A stretch of DNA of 64,000 bases from Rhodocollybia butyracea. Taxonomy: Eukaryota; Basidiomycota; Agaricomycetes; Agaricales; Omphalotaceae. The stretch's first letter is position 1, and each line of letters starts with the position of its first letter. The notes under the pieces were generated by a model, which saw only the letters and a list, made by a program, of their open reading frames with translations, searched no databases and was not told the origin of the DNA. Both the position numbers and the translations under genes were made by a program. The DNA lies in NCBI GenBank assembly GCA_015501585.1, contig JADNRY010000206.1, positions 1 to 64,000 on the forward strand. The letters are read 5' to 3'. Positions 34,193-47,146 of the stretch are shown here, piece after piece.

Positions 34193-35528
34193 AAGCGGTT
34201 GGTTTGTGCGTCCTCATGCTTTTCACCTTGCTCAACTAACTCGAATGCTGTTGCGTGGAACAGGATGTACTATTTATGAGGAGATGAATGTCAAACTCGT
34301 TCCAAATTCTTTTATCGCCTAAATAAGTTTTCGCTGAAAAGCTCGTAACATGGACAATATTGGACAAGGCCGGTCATGTACCATCAACGACGCGCTGCGA
34401 GAACCGGTTCTTGGCCTGTGAACTGCTACTGTATCGATATTGAGAGTTGAAGTGGTATGCACTCGTATTTGCCTGAGACTGGAAGATGTCACCACCAAAG
34501 AGTACTGGAATTGTGAGTGTGCACTTTATTTCTTTGCCATCTTTGATAACAGTGTCCCAAAGGCTATACGAGATAAATGCTCCTTGTTACCTTTCTATCC
34601 ACCTGTGGCTCGGTACATGCCTATTGAACGCTCAGACGACGGTGGTTCCATTTGACAAATGTGCTGAAGTGGGTGATCTGCTACTATCTCTCGGTCAGTG
34701 TTACGACGATGACCCCCAGTGGAACAACAACATCTACAGCCAACCAAGATGCTCATTTCCCTCCAAACAGATATTGCAGTGTTCTTTTCTCCCAGCTCCA
34801 CCTAATTTCCTGATTCAAACTCTTCGAATTCGGAGCTCGAATCCTCAGGCTTCCAGTCCTCTTTACGCCATTTCATCCCTGGCTAGTCCATTCGTCCGAC
34901 TTGCTGTCCCCGCCCTTGGGCCAGTGTCCCATAAATGTTACATTTGCATGCTCCGTTTCTTCATGATCATGTGAAGTGTATAACACGAAACTATTCGAAT
35001 GTCCTGTTTCGGAGTGACATCTTCCCGTTTACTTTTCGGCTCTTTCTAACTTGGCCTCTCGGTTGCCTTGCGGCAGTACTTGGCAACATGCCTCGCAGCT
35101 TAGTTCCCGTCCCCTTATGCAGTAGCCTGTGGACAATTACATCTCCTTTCGTGTGACTACGGCTCATACTCAATTCAGCCATCCTTGTAGTTGGTCTTCG
35201 ACTACCATCGGCTTTTTTTCCACCGGTCCAGTATCTACGAGTGTAGTGTACTTCACACTTGGAAGAATGCTCTTTCGGTAAATTCGTTTGCTCGCTCGAA
35301 AAATTCGGATTCGAAGTTGCGAGTACTGTACCGGATGACTCCGAACAACATACCATCTATATAATCACATCGTGAATCGTGATTGGATTTTAAATTCGTA
35401 CATATCCTTGTCAAACTAGGAAATAATCTTTAATTTTTACATCAATCTCAGATCGTGACTTTTTCCATTGACTTTTGCCACCCGCCCCACGTTTTCCTTT
35501 TACCTCCATTACTAGTTTCTAACATACG
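34193..35528. other. Intergenic, no supported gene
   Basis: Open frames up to 162 codons exist on the plus strand (34486-34974) and 121 on the minus (35356-34991), but they lack motifs, intron context and convincing composition. Confidence 0.45.
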
Positions 35529-37410
35529 ATGAGCTCGAGCTCGAGACGCCAGAATCGCGCCTCTACGCTTGCCATCGTTCTCCCACATCCTCCGCTGCTC
35601 CGCCGTCGTTCTTCGCTGTTGTCACAAAGCTCTATTACTTCTCCCATACACCGAACTGTGGCTCGTCTCCTCGTCAGTCATGGCTTTTTACAAACAACAA
35701 TAACAACAACAGAAGAAGCATGGACAGCTGGAATAGCTCAAACCAGGATGTAGGAGAAGACTGCGACTCCGAGTGGAAGGGTGAACAAATCTTATTGTTA
35801 TCCCGGGTATGTGATGAGTTTCTGAAAAATCCATACGATGGCTCTGACCAAAAGAAAAAGACCTTGGATAGCCTTCCTTCACATCTTGTCACTCCCTTCA
35901 ACGGACCCATTCCGCCCTCGAATCTGCTTGACAAAATTGCTCGCGGAGTTGCCAATGCAAAGGGTCCTGTCGAATGGCCCCATTCTTTACGTGCCACACG
36001 AGTGAAGCTCATCGAAATTGCTCGTCAGCGTGCAAAAGAAGACTCTTCTCGGACCTCGAGATTCGTAGTGCCGGACGAGAATGATATTGCATGTTATTCT
36101 GGTGACAGTGACGTGAACGTGGGCTTGACCAGAAAAAGCTCCCGAGTCATTTCCCGACGCCCGCTTTACCGTCAATCGAGCATGGATTTCATGAATACCG
36201 ATGATCGTAAGAATGGGGATAACATTACTCGGTTCGTTGGACGTGTACCTTTATGCTCACCTCCTTTCTCTAACCTACACTTCCATAAATAACTAGGCTA
36301 TCTGCTCGCTTGCAACGCACGGAAAATCTTGTTCCAAATCCATCCTTCCATCCGTACACAAGATCTCGTGCTCGCGCACAAACTCAGTCGCAAGCTCAAA
36401 CTACGAATCGCCGATCCTTGTCGCCTCCTCGGCCCGCACACGTTCCTTCGCTTATCAGCCCTTCCTCGCCTAGCTCCTCGACCCTCAACTCCCTTTCTTC
36501 GATTTCCACTTCTGCGGTCCGTCCACATCTCTTGCGTCGTTCGGGTTCCACTTTTAGCACAGGTAGCTCAATGATCAGCGGTAATCGAAGTAGCTTTGCT
36601 GACAGCGAGCTTGAGCCACATCTACTCCCCTCCGTTTTGCCCGGACCAGTTCAACGTGTCCGACGATCAGAATCATTCTGCCACCCATCGTACGCCGCAT
36701 CAAAGGATGATTTTCCTGTATCTTCGGTAACTCCACCGCCAACCCGCCAGGCTTTCAAGCGCGCTCCGTCTTATGGTACCCTGGCCCAAGAAGCAAGGGA
36801 AAAAGAAAAGGAGAAGCGCGCCAGCGGTGTCTACTCGCAGATATACGGCTCCAAGAGTAGGGAGGAGATGAACGTTAGCCCTTGCCCTTCCAGTGACGAG
36901 GAGGAAAAGCTACGTACCAAACGGGCAAAGAAAGTGAAGGGCCCTGGTGGCAAACCCAGTCAAAGCCCCACTGCTGCTTCTGAAGTGCCCGACAAAGGCA
37001 AAGGAAAGAAGCGCACCAAAGATGCTGCATGTGCCGAAAGTAAACATTCGTCTTCCCGCGTAAAATCTCCTACGCCTGCCACCGCGATGGCTGCCATCGT
37101 GCCACCTACGCATCCTATAGCTCATCCAGTCCAAAGAATGAACCTCCAACGGAATCCAAGCATGTTTGGGGCCGATCTACCTCACTTGCATATCCCAGCG
37201 GCGTCTAGCCGTCCCACGCCCTCCACCGCTTCATCCCAAACTCCTGCTACTTCCGGTCAGCCCCGGAAAACCCTTCGGCGTGTTAAACGCTTGGCTCCCT
37301 CTAGACGGATTTCTTTTGGAAGTCTCGTTTCTCCGGCAGAAAGTAGTGTCGGAGGAGAGATCCGTGGAGAACAGCGCCCCGAACTAGGGAGTGCATTCGA
37401 GTTATCCTAA
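35529..37410 (+). CDS. Ser/Pro/Arg-rich protein of unknown function
   Basis: Well supported are exon 35720-36231 and, after a 65 bp intron, exon 36297-37410, in one frame (about 541 residues from Met 35720). A conserved-looking block reads LLDKIARGVANAKGPVEWPH followed by RATRVKLIEIARQRAKE; the rest is disordered, rich in Ser, Pro, Arg and Lys, with nuclear-type basic clusters (KRAKKVKG, GKGKKRTKD). The frame starting at 35529 (SQSSITSPIHRTVARLLVSHGFL) is probably the true N-terminus but is offset by one base from Met 35720, consistent with a missing base between about 35690 and 35740. A nuclear regulatory role is guesswork. Confidence 0.7.
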
Positions 37411-37429
37411 ATCATCTGTGGTGGAGTTG

Positions 37430-38540
37430 GCTGGCCGCTTGCATCTAATCTGTCCATCTGTACCATCACCGACAAAATTGTCGTCTTCGTTGACAGTTCA
37501 CACTGTCATCATCACCGTTTATCCCCTCCATTTTCCTTTCGGTCTATCTTGTTCCATTTGTTGTCGGAATACTGTACCATCACCCTCAGCATTAAGTGTA
37601 CATATTTCATGCTGCTCCACGGTCCTTTTGTTCTTTTCTGTCCTATATATTTACTCATCATCTCTTCGTCATTCCTTGCCCTCTTCATCGATCTGCTTCC
37701 CATTCCTTACCCTCTTCCCTCATATTCATCGATCTGCTTGCCACGACATTGACCCCACTCTTTGTGTAATTCGGTTTTCTTTTACCAATCATCTAACAAC
37801 CATCGTTCCAATTTTCTCTTGCATAACCATAACCAACACGTTCCCTTGTTTTGTACTTTTATCTCCGCAATATCGGACACACTCTCATTTTTCCTTCGCT
37901 ACTCATCTTCCCACACACACACACCTTCTTTCTGTTTCCAGTTTTTGACACCAATCTCTTGCTTTGCATTGCTCCGCATTGTACACTCTCATTCTTCATC
38001 TTCCTCTTCTTCATTTTATTCTCGTTTTGATGCTCCTTTTGGTGATTGGGCCGCCCGCTTACTTTCATCGCACAACTCGACACAACTCGACGAGAGTTGT
38101 ACTATCCACCATCATCACCATCGATCACCATCGTAACCTATGCTACCAATATCGCTTGTCCTTTCGACATGATGCGCTTATCCTCATCACATCCGAACCT
38201 GATTTTCTGTCTTTCCTATCTTTCAACACAAAAGTGTCACACATTTTGTGATTTTCTTGGACGTCGAATTTCTTTTCTCCTTCTTCTACCATTTCGGACG
38301 TCTTGTGCATATCTTTATACCGTCCTCCTTCTTACCCTTCTTCTCTTGCTTTGCAGCTCCCTCTCCACCCTTTTTCCTCCATCGCTTCGTTTCCACTATA
38401 GAGATTTCGACTGGTCGTTTCTGGTGTTTCCGTTGTCAATTGTTTCTTTGCATTCCACCTTTCTCCTTTTTCCCCCTTTTTTCTGTGTTCTTCATTCTTG
38501 TACACTTGGTTTGCTTGTATATCACGGGTTGACTTACTAC
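37430..38540 (+). other. 1.1 kb pyrimidine-rich, strand-asymmetric non-coding stretch
   Basis: The plus strand is dominated by C and T (TTC, TCC, CATC and CTT repeats, a CACACACACA run near 37915). This opens many overlapping frames in all three plus-strand phases, which is the sign of composition rather than coding. It follows directly on the 35.5-37.4 kb gene and could be its long 3' UTR, or the leader of an unseen transcript. Confidence 0.6.
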
Positions 38541-39987
38541 TACTAGTACTTGTGCCTACATAAAATTCCACTGCATATTGGCCTAATTATCTTGACCCAT
38601 TATCGTTGAAGGATCTAAAGCTGCCGCCCCAATTGTATTGTTTTTTCTATCTGACCATACGCCGCCCTATGTCTTTGAGAACCCTGAAGCTTGAGCCTGA
38701 GGCCTTGAGGCTTGATATGTCTGTATAACACTTAATCACTGACGCTAAGTTACTCTTGAGCCTGCCGTTTCTGAATTCTATAATCTCGATTTTACAAGTT
38801 TTTCTGATGAAAGTTCGCCTCAAGGCAGTCTAATCATAGGCTTTATAGAATCCGACTTGAATTTCTGTTCTGATTTTGTAGTAATTTTGTAGACAGTTCC
38901 GTGTGTATGTAGGGAATTTCCCTGCCAATACACCGATGATGCATCATGCACATCTTTGAAAACTAACACTTTGCCTTATGAGGTAAGTATTTACTGATTC
39001 GGACATATATACAAGTCTGATCAGTGGTGAAGTACTCAGGAACCATGGCTTTAGTACTTATCTTATCTGGTAGAAACCCCTTGTCCATGGGTACTAGGGA
39101 ATTCGAAGGCATACGACGTGGAGAGGCCTAGCCTAGGAACGGAAGCTACTCGTATTGCAAGAAGGTAGAGCTACGAACAGTCCAGAGATCACGGAACCAG
39201 TAATTCCGAACTACTTTCTACGAAGCCCCCCACGATCTGCAATCTACGCACCCTCGCCACAGTCAAGGAGTATAGATCGCCTCTCACGAACTCCACTTCT
39301 AAAGCCAATCTGAAAGCCACAGCTATTTCCACGTACTCCTTTACACATCCATTCATCGTATGCTTTAGCCGGATGAAAAGCCCGATATGGTTATTGGCTT
39401 GGTCGCTTAAAGTCCACCCTATGCCTTTTGCTTAGTGCTGATAGCACAGGCAATGTGAGCCTAGAAGTCGACCAATATGCTTTGATCATGAAAAGACAAC
39501 ATCCCAGCGATAGGCGGCAATATCATACTTTCGAACAAAAAGCGCGCGTGTCCAACTCGAGATTCGGAGGCCGACTTACCATACTTACTGCGTAAATTCC
39601 CACAAGCGACGTAGAGGAGTCGATCGAGTTACGAGTACAATGACGTTGACCTGTTCACCGCAACTTCCAGGCATTGTCTGCACTAGTCTGTTGTAATTTA
39701 TCAGTGGGATTAAACACCATTTGTATGAGCGAGCTCGAGAGCCTCAGTATATTTATATTAATTTCAAGACAAACACCTTCTCAGGTCAGGCTCGCCAAGT
39801 TTCAACATCGTCAGGCCGGCTTGAAGACGCAAGGGGCCCACCGCCAGAAAGTGCTTTAGATGAGCGTCACTCGCATAGTCTCGTTAGCCCAGGCTTGCAA
39901 AGTGGAGGGAACTTACTTAATGTTATTACGTTACTCTGTTACGGATCGCGAGCGTGACATTACACACCTCTTTCTTTTTCTGCCACA
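38541..39987. other. Intergenic, no gene seen
   Basis: No supported frame. Short TTGAGCCTGAGG/CCTTGAGGCTTGA repeats occur near 38690-38715; a similar CCTTGAGCC run lies after TOF1 at 43945-43968. Confidence 0.5.
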
Positions 39988-42900
39988 ATGGACGACAACG
40001 AAGTTATCGATATCTCATCAAACGAATCGGAGAAGGGAGATGATGCGGTTGAGGAAGCGGCTGAAGACGCGAAAGAGAGGTGGGAATTTCTTGCGCCTAT
40101 CGTGCAAGGAGTTGTGGATGCTCTTGGAGGTTACGAAGGAGACGTGTACCGGATGGGAGACGAAGTCAATGGCTGTTTGAAAGACCTTAAAAAACTCTGG
40201 AGAAAGGATGAAACTGATGATGACCGTACCATGGCTCGAATGTTCTGGAGAACACGCGTCTTTCTCAATGATCTTATTCCTATACTCCTCGCGACTGCAG
40301 GAGAAGGTCTCGTGGAAGACAAACGGGCAATCGCATGCGCAGATTTAATGACCGCGATGACCTGGCCCATTGATGTAGCCGAAGAACTGAAGGAATTGGA
40401 CGACGAATTGGACGCCAAAGCAGACTATGCTGAACTTCTGCAAAGCCATTTGCACTACAAAGCCGCGATCTTAAAGCCCGGTGTGCTGGATGCTTTGTTC
40501 GGGATTGTGCTACCACCACTCAGCAAAGGCTCCCGGGAACGCTCAGAAAGGGATGGCCAGATTGTCAATGTCGTTCTGCACCTCATTCGAAATTTAGCTT
40601 TCATCAAAGATCTTCCGGCAAATTCATTCCTCAGTGTAGATCATGCCGAGTTTTCAACTATGCAATCTAAACTCATTCGGCTACTCTCTGACTCACATCT
40701 CCTCCAACTCATCCTCACTATCGCTGCCAACAGCGACAAAGACCCTCTGCTGGACGGGTGGAACACTATCGTCCTGGAGATCATATACCTGTTGTTCCGG
40801 GGCGTGCAGCCTTCATCTCTTACATTGGACCAATCCAAGGTTCGTAAAATGTAACAACAGTTGCTTCATATTCCGATACGTCTGTTACAGCGATCAGCCG
40901 ATGATCTTCACCGTCTTCTTGATCAGGAACAACGTTCCAAACGCCAGGCTTTGCGTCAAGCGCCTACTCGACATTCTCGCTTTGGAACCACCATTGCCGT
41001 CAAGCTCAATCCGAACAAGAAGCAAGCAGCTCCAGATACTAACACAGAGACCGATCAGTCCTCTTCCAAGAAATCGCAAACTTTTGTCATTCACCGACAA
41101 GAAGGTATAACTGGTGACACCGGGACTTTATGGGACAAGTCTAAGCGTCAGAAGGCTTGGAAGGGGCATAAGGTCGACGAGTTGGCGAGCCATGAGGCCC
41201 TTTCTATCGAAGCGTTGAAGATCCTCCAGACATTAGCTGCCGAATTTCTGAACGAATGCTTTAACCGTGAGTCCTTATTTTTCTGACCAGAGTTATTCTG
41301 ACAATTAGCGCAACCAGCTTTCTTGGCGACTCTTCTTAAAGATATCCGTGCCGAAAGAGCGAAAATCACCGAGAAGGATAACCTTCGTCTTCTCTACGTT
41401 ACAAAATGGTTTCTCGATTTTTTTTATCTCGACGATCCCAAGCGATCCACAGCAAAATTAGAGGAAGACATGCAGCAACATGGGTTTGGATTGGTTGCTG
41501 AAGTTCTCGAACGACCTTGGATCATCTGGGTCCTTAAGCGTATGCGTGGAGCCGTAGAAGAAAAGGTCGTTATCCCAGCTCCGTGTGCTTATCTTTGCTG
41601 ACCTTCCCCTTAGCCTAAAGCATGGACAGAACTACAAGCCGGTCTCGAATGCTTGACACAGCTTCTTCTGCTAATCGATAATATGTTCTCGGTTGATATA
41701 TCGGACCCAACGCTCAGCGAAGCTGCAGAAGTGTTGCAGCAACAACTCATCTACAGTGGAGAAGTCCTTGACGTCGCATTCGAGAGCTTACGCACTTACA
41801 AGGAGGGGACACAATCTTTGGCGTACTTGAACTCTACTGTTCACATGGGTTACGCGCTATTGCGGATGCTTGAGAAGTGGTCGAAGGGTTCTGGCGAGGT
41901 CTATGTCCGGAAAAAGAAAGCTGGGAAGCAGAAAAAGAAATGTATGTCTCAGCTTCGTGTAACGGTATCACACCTTTGACGTTTCTGTAAAGCCCGTGAC
42001 GACGAGGTTCCAGAGGAAGAAGAGCCGCAGGAAGATGAAGACGTGGTTCATGAAACCATGTTCACCTTTGAAGCTTTCGAAATGGTGGGTGTTGATTTTT
42101 CGGCCTTTCACTGTGCTAATGAACCGATTACAGAAATTCGCCCACGCTGATATAACAAACACACTACTTGTTTATCTAGCGCGCTATAAGGAGTTCTCGA
42201 GCTCTGAGCAAATGCGTCGGGTAGTGAGTTTACTACATCGACAAGCCGTTCGCGCCAAAGCTGAGGGATTGTTCTTCAAAGTGATTTCTCGTCTTTGAGG
42301 CTTTACTTGCGTCTAACCCTAACCAGGTTTCCACATTAAATCTCTTCAAGGCCATCCTTGCTGATCGAAAATCTTTTCCATCCGACCAGCCTCACAAGGA
42401 TCTTATAAATCTGATCAACTACATCTTCGTCAATTTTTCAAGGCGATTGAGCAGGATTCCTTTTTAGCAGTGGAGGTAAGACTCCTCTTTACCATATCTC
42501 ACTGATAGCGAAACCCTTGACAGGCATTTTTCCCCAAAAATAGAGGCAACTGGAAGCAGTATTCGAGTTGGGAACCACCACCGAAAGAAGGAAAAGACTC
42601 CAAGACTGTCGAGGATACCCGTTTCCCTCAGGAAGTTCAAGTCAAGAAGGGATATTCCTGGAGTGACCAAGTCGGTATTGCGATTGCGGCTCTTGTCGAA
42701 GCTGGTCAGACGGAGTTAGTGCTTTGGACCCAGGAGGTATTTTTTGCCCCAATTTTAGTTCTTATTCCAACGCGGTTCTCAATCATTCGTAGATATTACA
42801 AACTGCCAAGGCAGAGCGTGATAAGATTATCGACGAAGTGGATAAGCAAGACGGGGACAATTCCGATGAGGATTTGGACGAAACCACTACGCGCGCGAAA

Positions 42901-43890
42901 CTCCTGGGCCCATCTCTTGACGCACAAGCTAAAATGATTGACTATCGTAGGTCGTGCTTCACTGAGTAGGCTGACTGCTCTGACGTATAGGTTACAGTCA
43001 TTCCGTATCTGAGTGACGAGCACGCTGATGCCGCCACCAAGAATCCCAACCTCAAGCTGTTATTTCGTTTGGCGAAGTGTTACATCCTCGATGAAGGCGA
43101 GTGCTTTTTATTCAGTTGGGCAAGCTATGAACCTGACTTGAGGCTAGACGCTGAGGAAATGGAGTGGTATGTTCCAGCGGCGATTCTTCCAGCGGAACTC
43201 CAAATTATCATCACGGTCATAACACAATTCCTGGAGACGCCTTTCGATCTCGAGGGAAAGAAGGCCTCTCAACTCATGAGCAAAAAGTCTCGTCGTCGTC
43301 GGAGAGTCCGTGCACCCGATTCAGATGCTGACGATGAAGATGAACCGATACAACGGAAAAAGAAGGAAAAGAAAAAGAAAGAGGAAGTGCAATATAAATC
43401 GGCGCAGTTCATAGAGGACAGTGACGCAGAGTACGGAGACATCGATACTTTCCTGGAACTGGAAAAGAAGCGACGGGAAAAAGCTGAAACTAATGCGACC
43501 ACTCTAGGAGAAGGAAAGAGTGGCACGATGCGGGCCACCGGAACAAAGAAACGGCGTAGGAAGACAAGTGACCGAGGAAAAGGGAACAAGAAGCGGAAGG
43601 GAGATGAGGATGTAGTTGAGATGGTATCGAAGGATGGATCCGACTCCTCGGAGTCGGACGGTGAAGCTAGGGATAAACCCACCGCCACTGGGATTGAAGT
43701 TGAGGTATCAGAAGATATCGTCGAGAAACCTCGTCCACGGCCAAAACCTAAACTCAAAACCAAGCTTTCAACGACTGATCCAACGGTCTCTGTGAGTGAA
43801 GATGGCAATGGCGAGAGTCAGGGCTCTCCAATGACAACGGGCAGAAGGAGAAAGGGTAGATTAATTTTATCTGACGATGAGGACGAGTAA
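39988..43890 (+). CDS. TOF1: Fork-protection protein Tof1/Swi1 (TIMELESS family), one apparent frame break
   Basis: Ten exons: 39988-40839, 40891-41266, 41309-41565, 41614-41941, 41993-42084, 42134-42280, 42327-42475, 42524-42736, 42793-42946 and 42998-43890; about 1153 residues. The TIMELESS N-terminal domain is clear: LMTAMTWPIDVAEELKELDD, YKAAILKPGVLDALFGIVLP and WNTIVLEIIYLLFRGVQPSS. The middle keeps WVLKRMRGAVEE and KNRGNWKQYSSWEPP. A WYVPAAILPAELQ block is followed by an acidic/basic tail with RRRRRVRAPDSDADDEDE. With Csm3/Swi3 it stabilises stalled forks and aids the S-phase checkpoint. Exon 7 is one base short (near 42428); one added C restores IFRQFFKAIEQDSFLAVE. A 51 bp GCGAGT...TAG segment near 43091-43141 could be a further GC-AG intron; it is in frame either way. 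Confidence 0.93.
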
Positions 43891-44041
43891 TTTTTGGTTT
43901 GATTGTTGTATTTGATTGTTGTATGGACTCTATGGACCGTATGACCTTGAGCCTTGAGCCCTTGAGCCCCAGTGCTGCTGCTTATTCCGATATTCGAGAC
44001 CACAAAAAAAACGAGCCTATTCGAGGGCTGGTACCCGACTA

Positions 44042-46619
44042 TCACGTACGAATTACAGTATGACTAGTAGTATATATATTATCTTCTGCTTGTGTATTAT
44101 TCCCTATGCACTCAGTTTCGTGATTTAACGAATATAGGCATTTGTCTACCCTCTGTTGAAAAGTGAATTCATATACATATATAATTTTTTGGCTGCGTGT
44201 AACGGACTCACCATGCCACTTGCCCTTCCTCATGGGCGCGATGAGCCCAAATGGCAGAATCTGTATTTCATCCAATTCTCCGGAAGGCGGAGGGAAAAAC
44301 TTGAATTTTTCAAGCAGACCAAACATTATTGCTTGTAGTTCCATAACGCTAGAAGGTTGCGAACAGATCAAATTTTCGTCAAGATAGGCACAAACGAGAT
44401 GCCTCACGCAAATCGCCAACCCACGCATCCTCGCAGACCTGAGCCTGCAACACGATGGATAAATGTTGAATAGTCAGTTATTATCGTTCACCGAAGCTTC
44501 CACTGTAGTTCCTTACTGAACGACATCCTGTATGAACCAAAATGATCAACGAAACTAATCATATGAAACCACAGTACTCACAGATTTGCATAAACACCTA
44601 AAGATGTTCTCTTCTTCATACCGAGAAATCGCTCAGGATTCCACTGGTCTGCATCATCGCCCCAGACTTGTGGTAGCCTAGAGTGTAGAATAGATCTATG
44701 AAAGTTCCATGACCGATTTTTCGAGACATACCTATTGTACATGGCGACGTGGAGTGTCACCCTTTGACCTTTACTTACCGGTATGCTTGATATTACGTCT
44801 CCAGAACACGGTGGTAACAGGGAATTCAAGAGGAATGACGTCGTCTGACTGTGCTTGACGAAGTAGACTAGGGACCTGGAAAATTCATGTTAGTTGATGT
44901 GTAGCAAGAAATGACAGCTTACAATAGGATACAGTCTCAGAACCTCTTTGATGACTGCATTGAAGAAAGGCATGGAATCAAGATCCTGCGAAGAAGGATC
45001 CTGATGTCCAATGCGTTCCCGCACTTCCTGAATTTCTTGGTAAAGCCGCTCTTGATCTTTGAGATTCTTGGCCAACTGGTACAGGAGCATGGTAAACGTG
45101 GAAGCGCTGAAGAAAAAGAGCCGTTGTGTCAATGCAATCAAGAATAGAGAAAATGAACGTACGTCGTTTCATGACCTGCTAAAATAATTGTCCTTGAGAC
45201 GAAAGATAGGTAAGCAAAATGAGAATATCGCGGAGTGTCATAGCTTACGCCATCTGGGAAAGAACCTCATCTTCACTTAGAGCTTTTTGGGAGTCCATTT
45301 CTTGGTTAGCCTGGACTAGAACACTCAAAACATCTTTACTGTCTTTCTCATCCATCTCGTCGGTGGCTCTCTCAACTAAAGGCCTAGCCATTCTTTTTGA
45401 CGCATTCAAAAACCCCAAAAACCTTCGCTCCTCTTTGCCAGGAAATCGAAGGAGAACATTGGCCACAAAGCTGGGAAGATTACCGCGCAGGGATCGATAG
45501 AGCAACCGCCATTTACCCGGATTGATACGAGAGTCAACACTGTGGTGAGAGGCTTGAATAGGATGCTTACAGCGTACATGAAAGATGAACATACAATAGA
45601 TGATCAAAGATGATTCCTAGCTCATTCTCTTCTCCCTTGAGCGATCCAAACTTGTAGCTGAACGCGCCTAGGGCGTAAGTTTGTTAATATCTGTTAAATA
45701 AGGAATGACTAAGGAGCGTACTCTCTCCGATCACATCGAGTGTGATACGAGGAAGCCATGTACAGCGTTAATGACGGCGCCTTGGCTGGTATTGCATTCT
45801 TGTTCCCATTTTGTGGCCAACTGTAGGCAGAGATATCCTTGAACAGCAGAAGAGTGAGAGTAGAATGATTTTACTTACAACTTGGGTTGAACGTTGAAAC
45901 AGTTCCAAAAACTGACGCAATTGCTTTGCCGAAAATGCAGGATTGAGAACCTTTCTCTGTCGGCTGTGGGCTTCACCTAGTTTTCAAAGTAAGACTCAGG
46001 ATGGTGTGTTAACTTAGCAAGACAAACCATCGGCAGTAATTAGACCAGAACCCAACAAGTACTTTGTAATCTGTACAAAATCTTGAGCCTTGGGAAATCG
46101 ATATCTAGTCTATGGTCAGTAGTCAAGAAACTTCATAGAGAGTAGTAGACAACCCAGAAGTGTTACAGATATAGAGGAGAGCCCTAGGGTCGGAAACCAT
46201 CAACATATCTTCCTGATATCGACCTTTAGTTATCTTCAAATCGGATAGGGCAAACAAAACCAATCACTCCATAATAACTGCTCCCTCGGTAAGCAGTTCC
46301 GTACTCTTTGTACCACTGGGTTTCGAGGCCGTTGAATTCCTGAAGTGTGGATGAATTATTTTTAACGAGAATGGTTGATGGCATATAGACAACTGACCTC
46401 TTGGAGTAGTAAATCATAGTCTAGACCTGCAGAGGCGATTAGTCTTCACTACCATGATAACCATAACGAAGAGATCGTACCAAAAAGCAGAGATGTTTTT
46501 GGTGGCCCTCTTAGAAATGCCAACGACCGTTGGTAGTATCGGTACACAAGCCCAGTTAGGACATAAGTGGCCGCTATGAACACGAGCGTAAGTATGACTT
46601 TGGCAACTAAGACAAGCAT
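44042..46619 (-). CDS. Cytochrome P450, tandem copy A
   Basis: Starts at Met 46619 with a membrane anchor (MLVLVAKVILTLVFIAATYV) and the linker SLAFLRGPPKTSLLFG. I-helix LAGHETT (split by an intron near 45165), ExxR as EVLRLYPI (about 44930), WNPERFLG in the PERF region, and haem loop FSSGLRGCVGWRFA with the Cys ligand (exons meeting near 44440). The C-terminal KFFPPPSGELDEIQILPFGL is followed by a 40-odd residue extension (from KGKWHGESVTRSQ to 44042) that copy B lacks because of an earlier stop. About ten introns. ER-anchored monooxygenase; substrate unknown. The close neighbour at 47147-49561 shows recent tandem duplication. Confidence 0.9.
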
Positions 46620-47146
46620 TATTATGTGCCCTTCTGAGTCCTTCCGTCTCCTTATATGTTTTTCGAATGTCTCAGTAGGCCGCTCACTCCTCTTCGGCTT
46701 GCTGGCCGAAATATAAGACGAGAGGAATGAAAGAAGATTTATGGCCGGCACTGCGTGTGGTGCGCACTAGCTCCACGCGAGTTCCTTGTCAGGAAGGAAT
46801 GGTCAGGGAAGACCAAATGGATCATGTCTCTCGATTTAGAGATCGTAGGAGATCGTCCGCCTAGAATGTCCTTGAGTTAGACGCGTCTAAAGCACCCGAA
46901 CCACAATGTATTGCCCTCAGAGACAGTTTACCGCCTCCGTAACCGTGTAAGCATCACGTATCGTTTACAGTCGGCTCCGTCACTTGAGTGTGCGACATTA
47001 TATTAAGTTGTTATCTCTTTCCTCGCTCCTCTTGCCTTCCCCATTCAACAAACCTTATATGCTTCTTCCCTTGTCAATTGCGCGATTTGACGAATATAGG
47101 CAGTTGTTTACCCTCTGTCAGACGGTCAGTTTTCATATTTGTCATT

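Noticed and set aside
34486..34974. 162-codon plus-strand frame
   Set aside because: No motif, no intron context, mixed composition, and overlapped by another frame in a different phase.
37391..38546. Overlapping plus-strand frames of 90-185 codons
   Set aside because: They occur in all three phases of a pyrimidine-rich tract and have low-complexity Ser/Leu/Phe composition.
43269..43808. 179-codon minus-strand frame
   Set aside because: It is the shadow of the charged TOF1 C-terminus.
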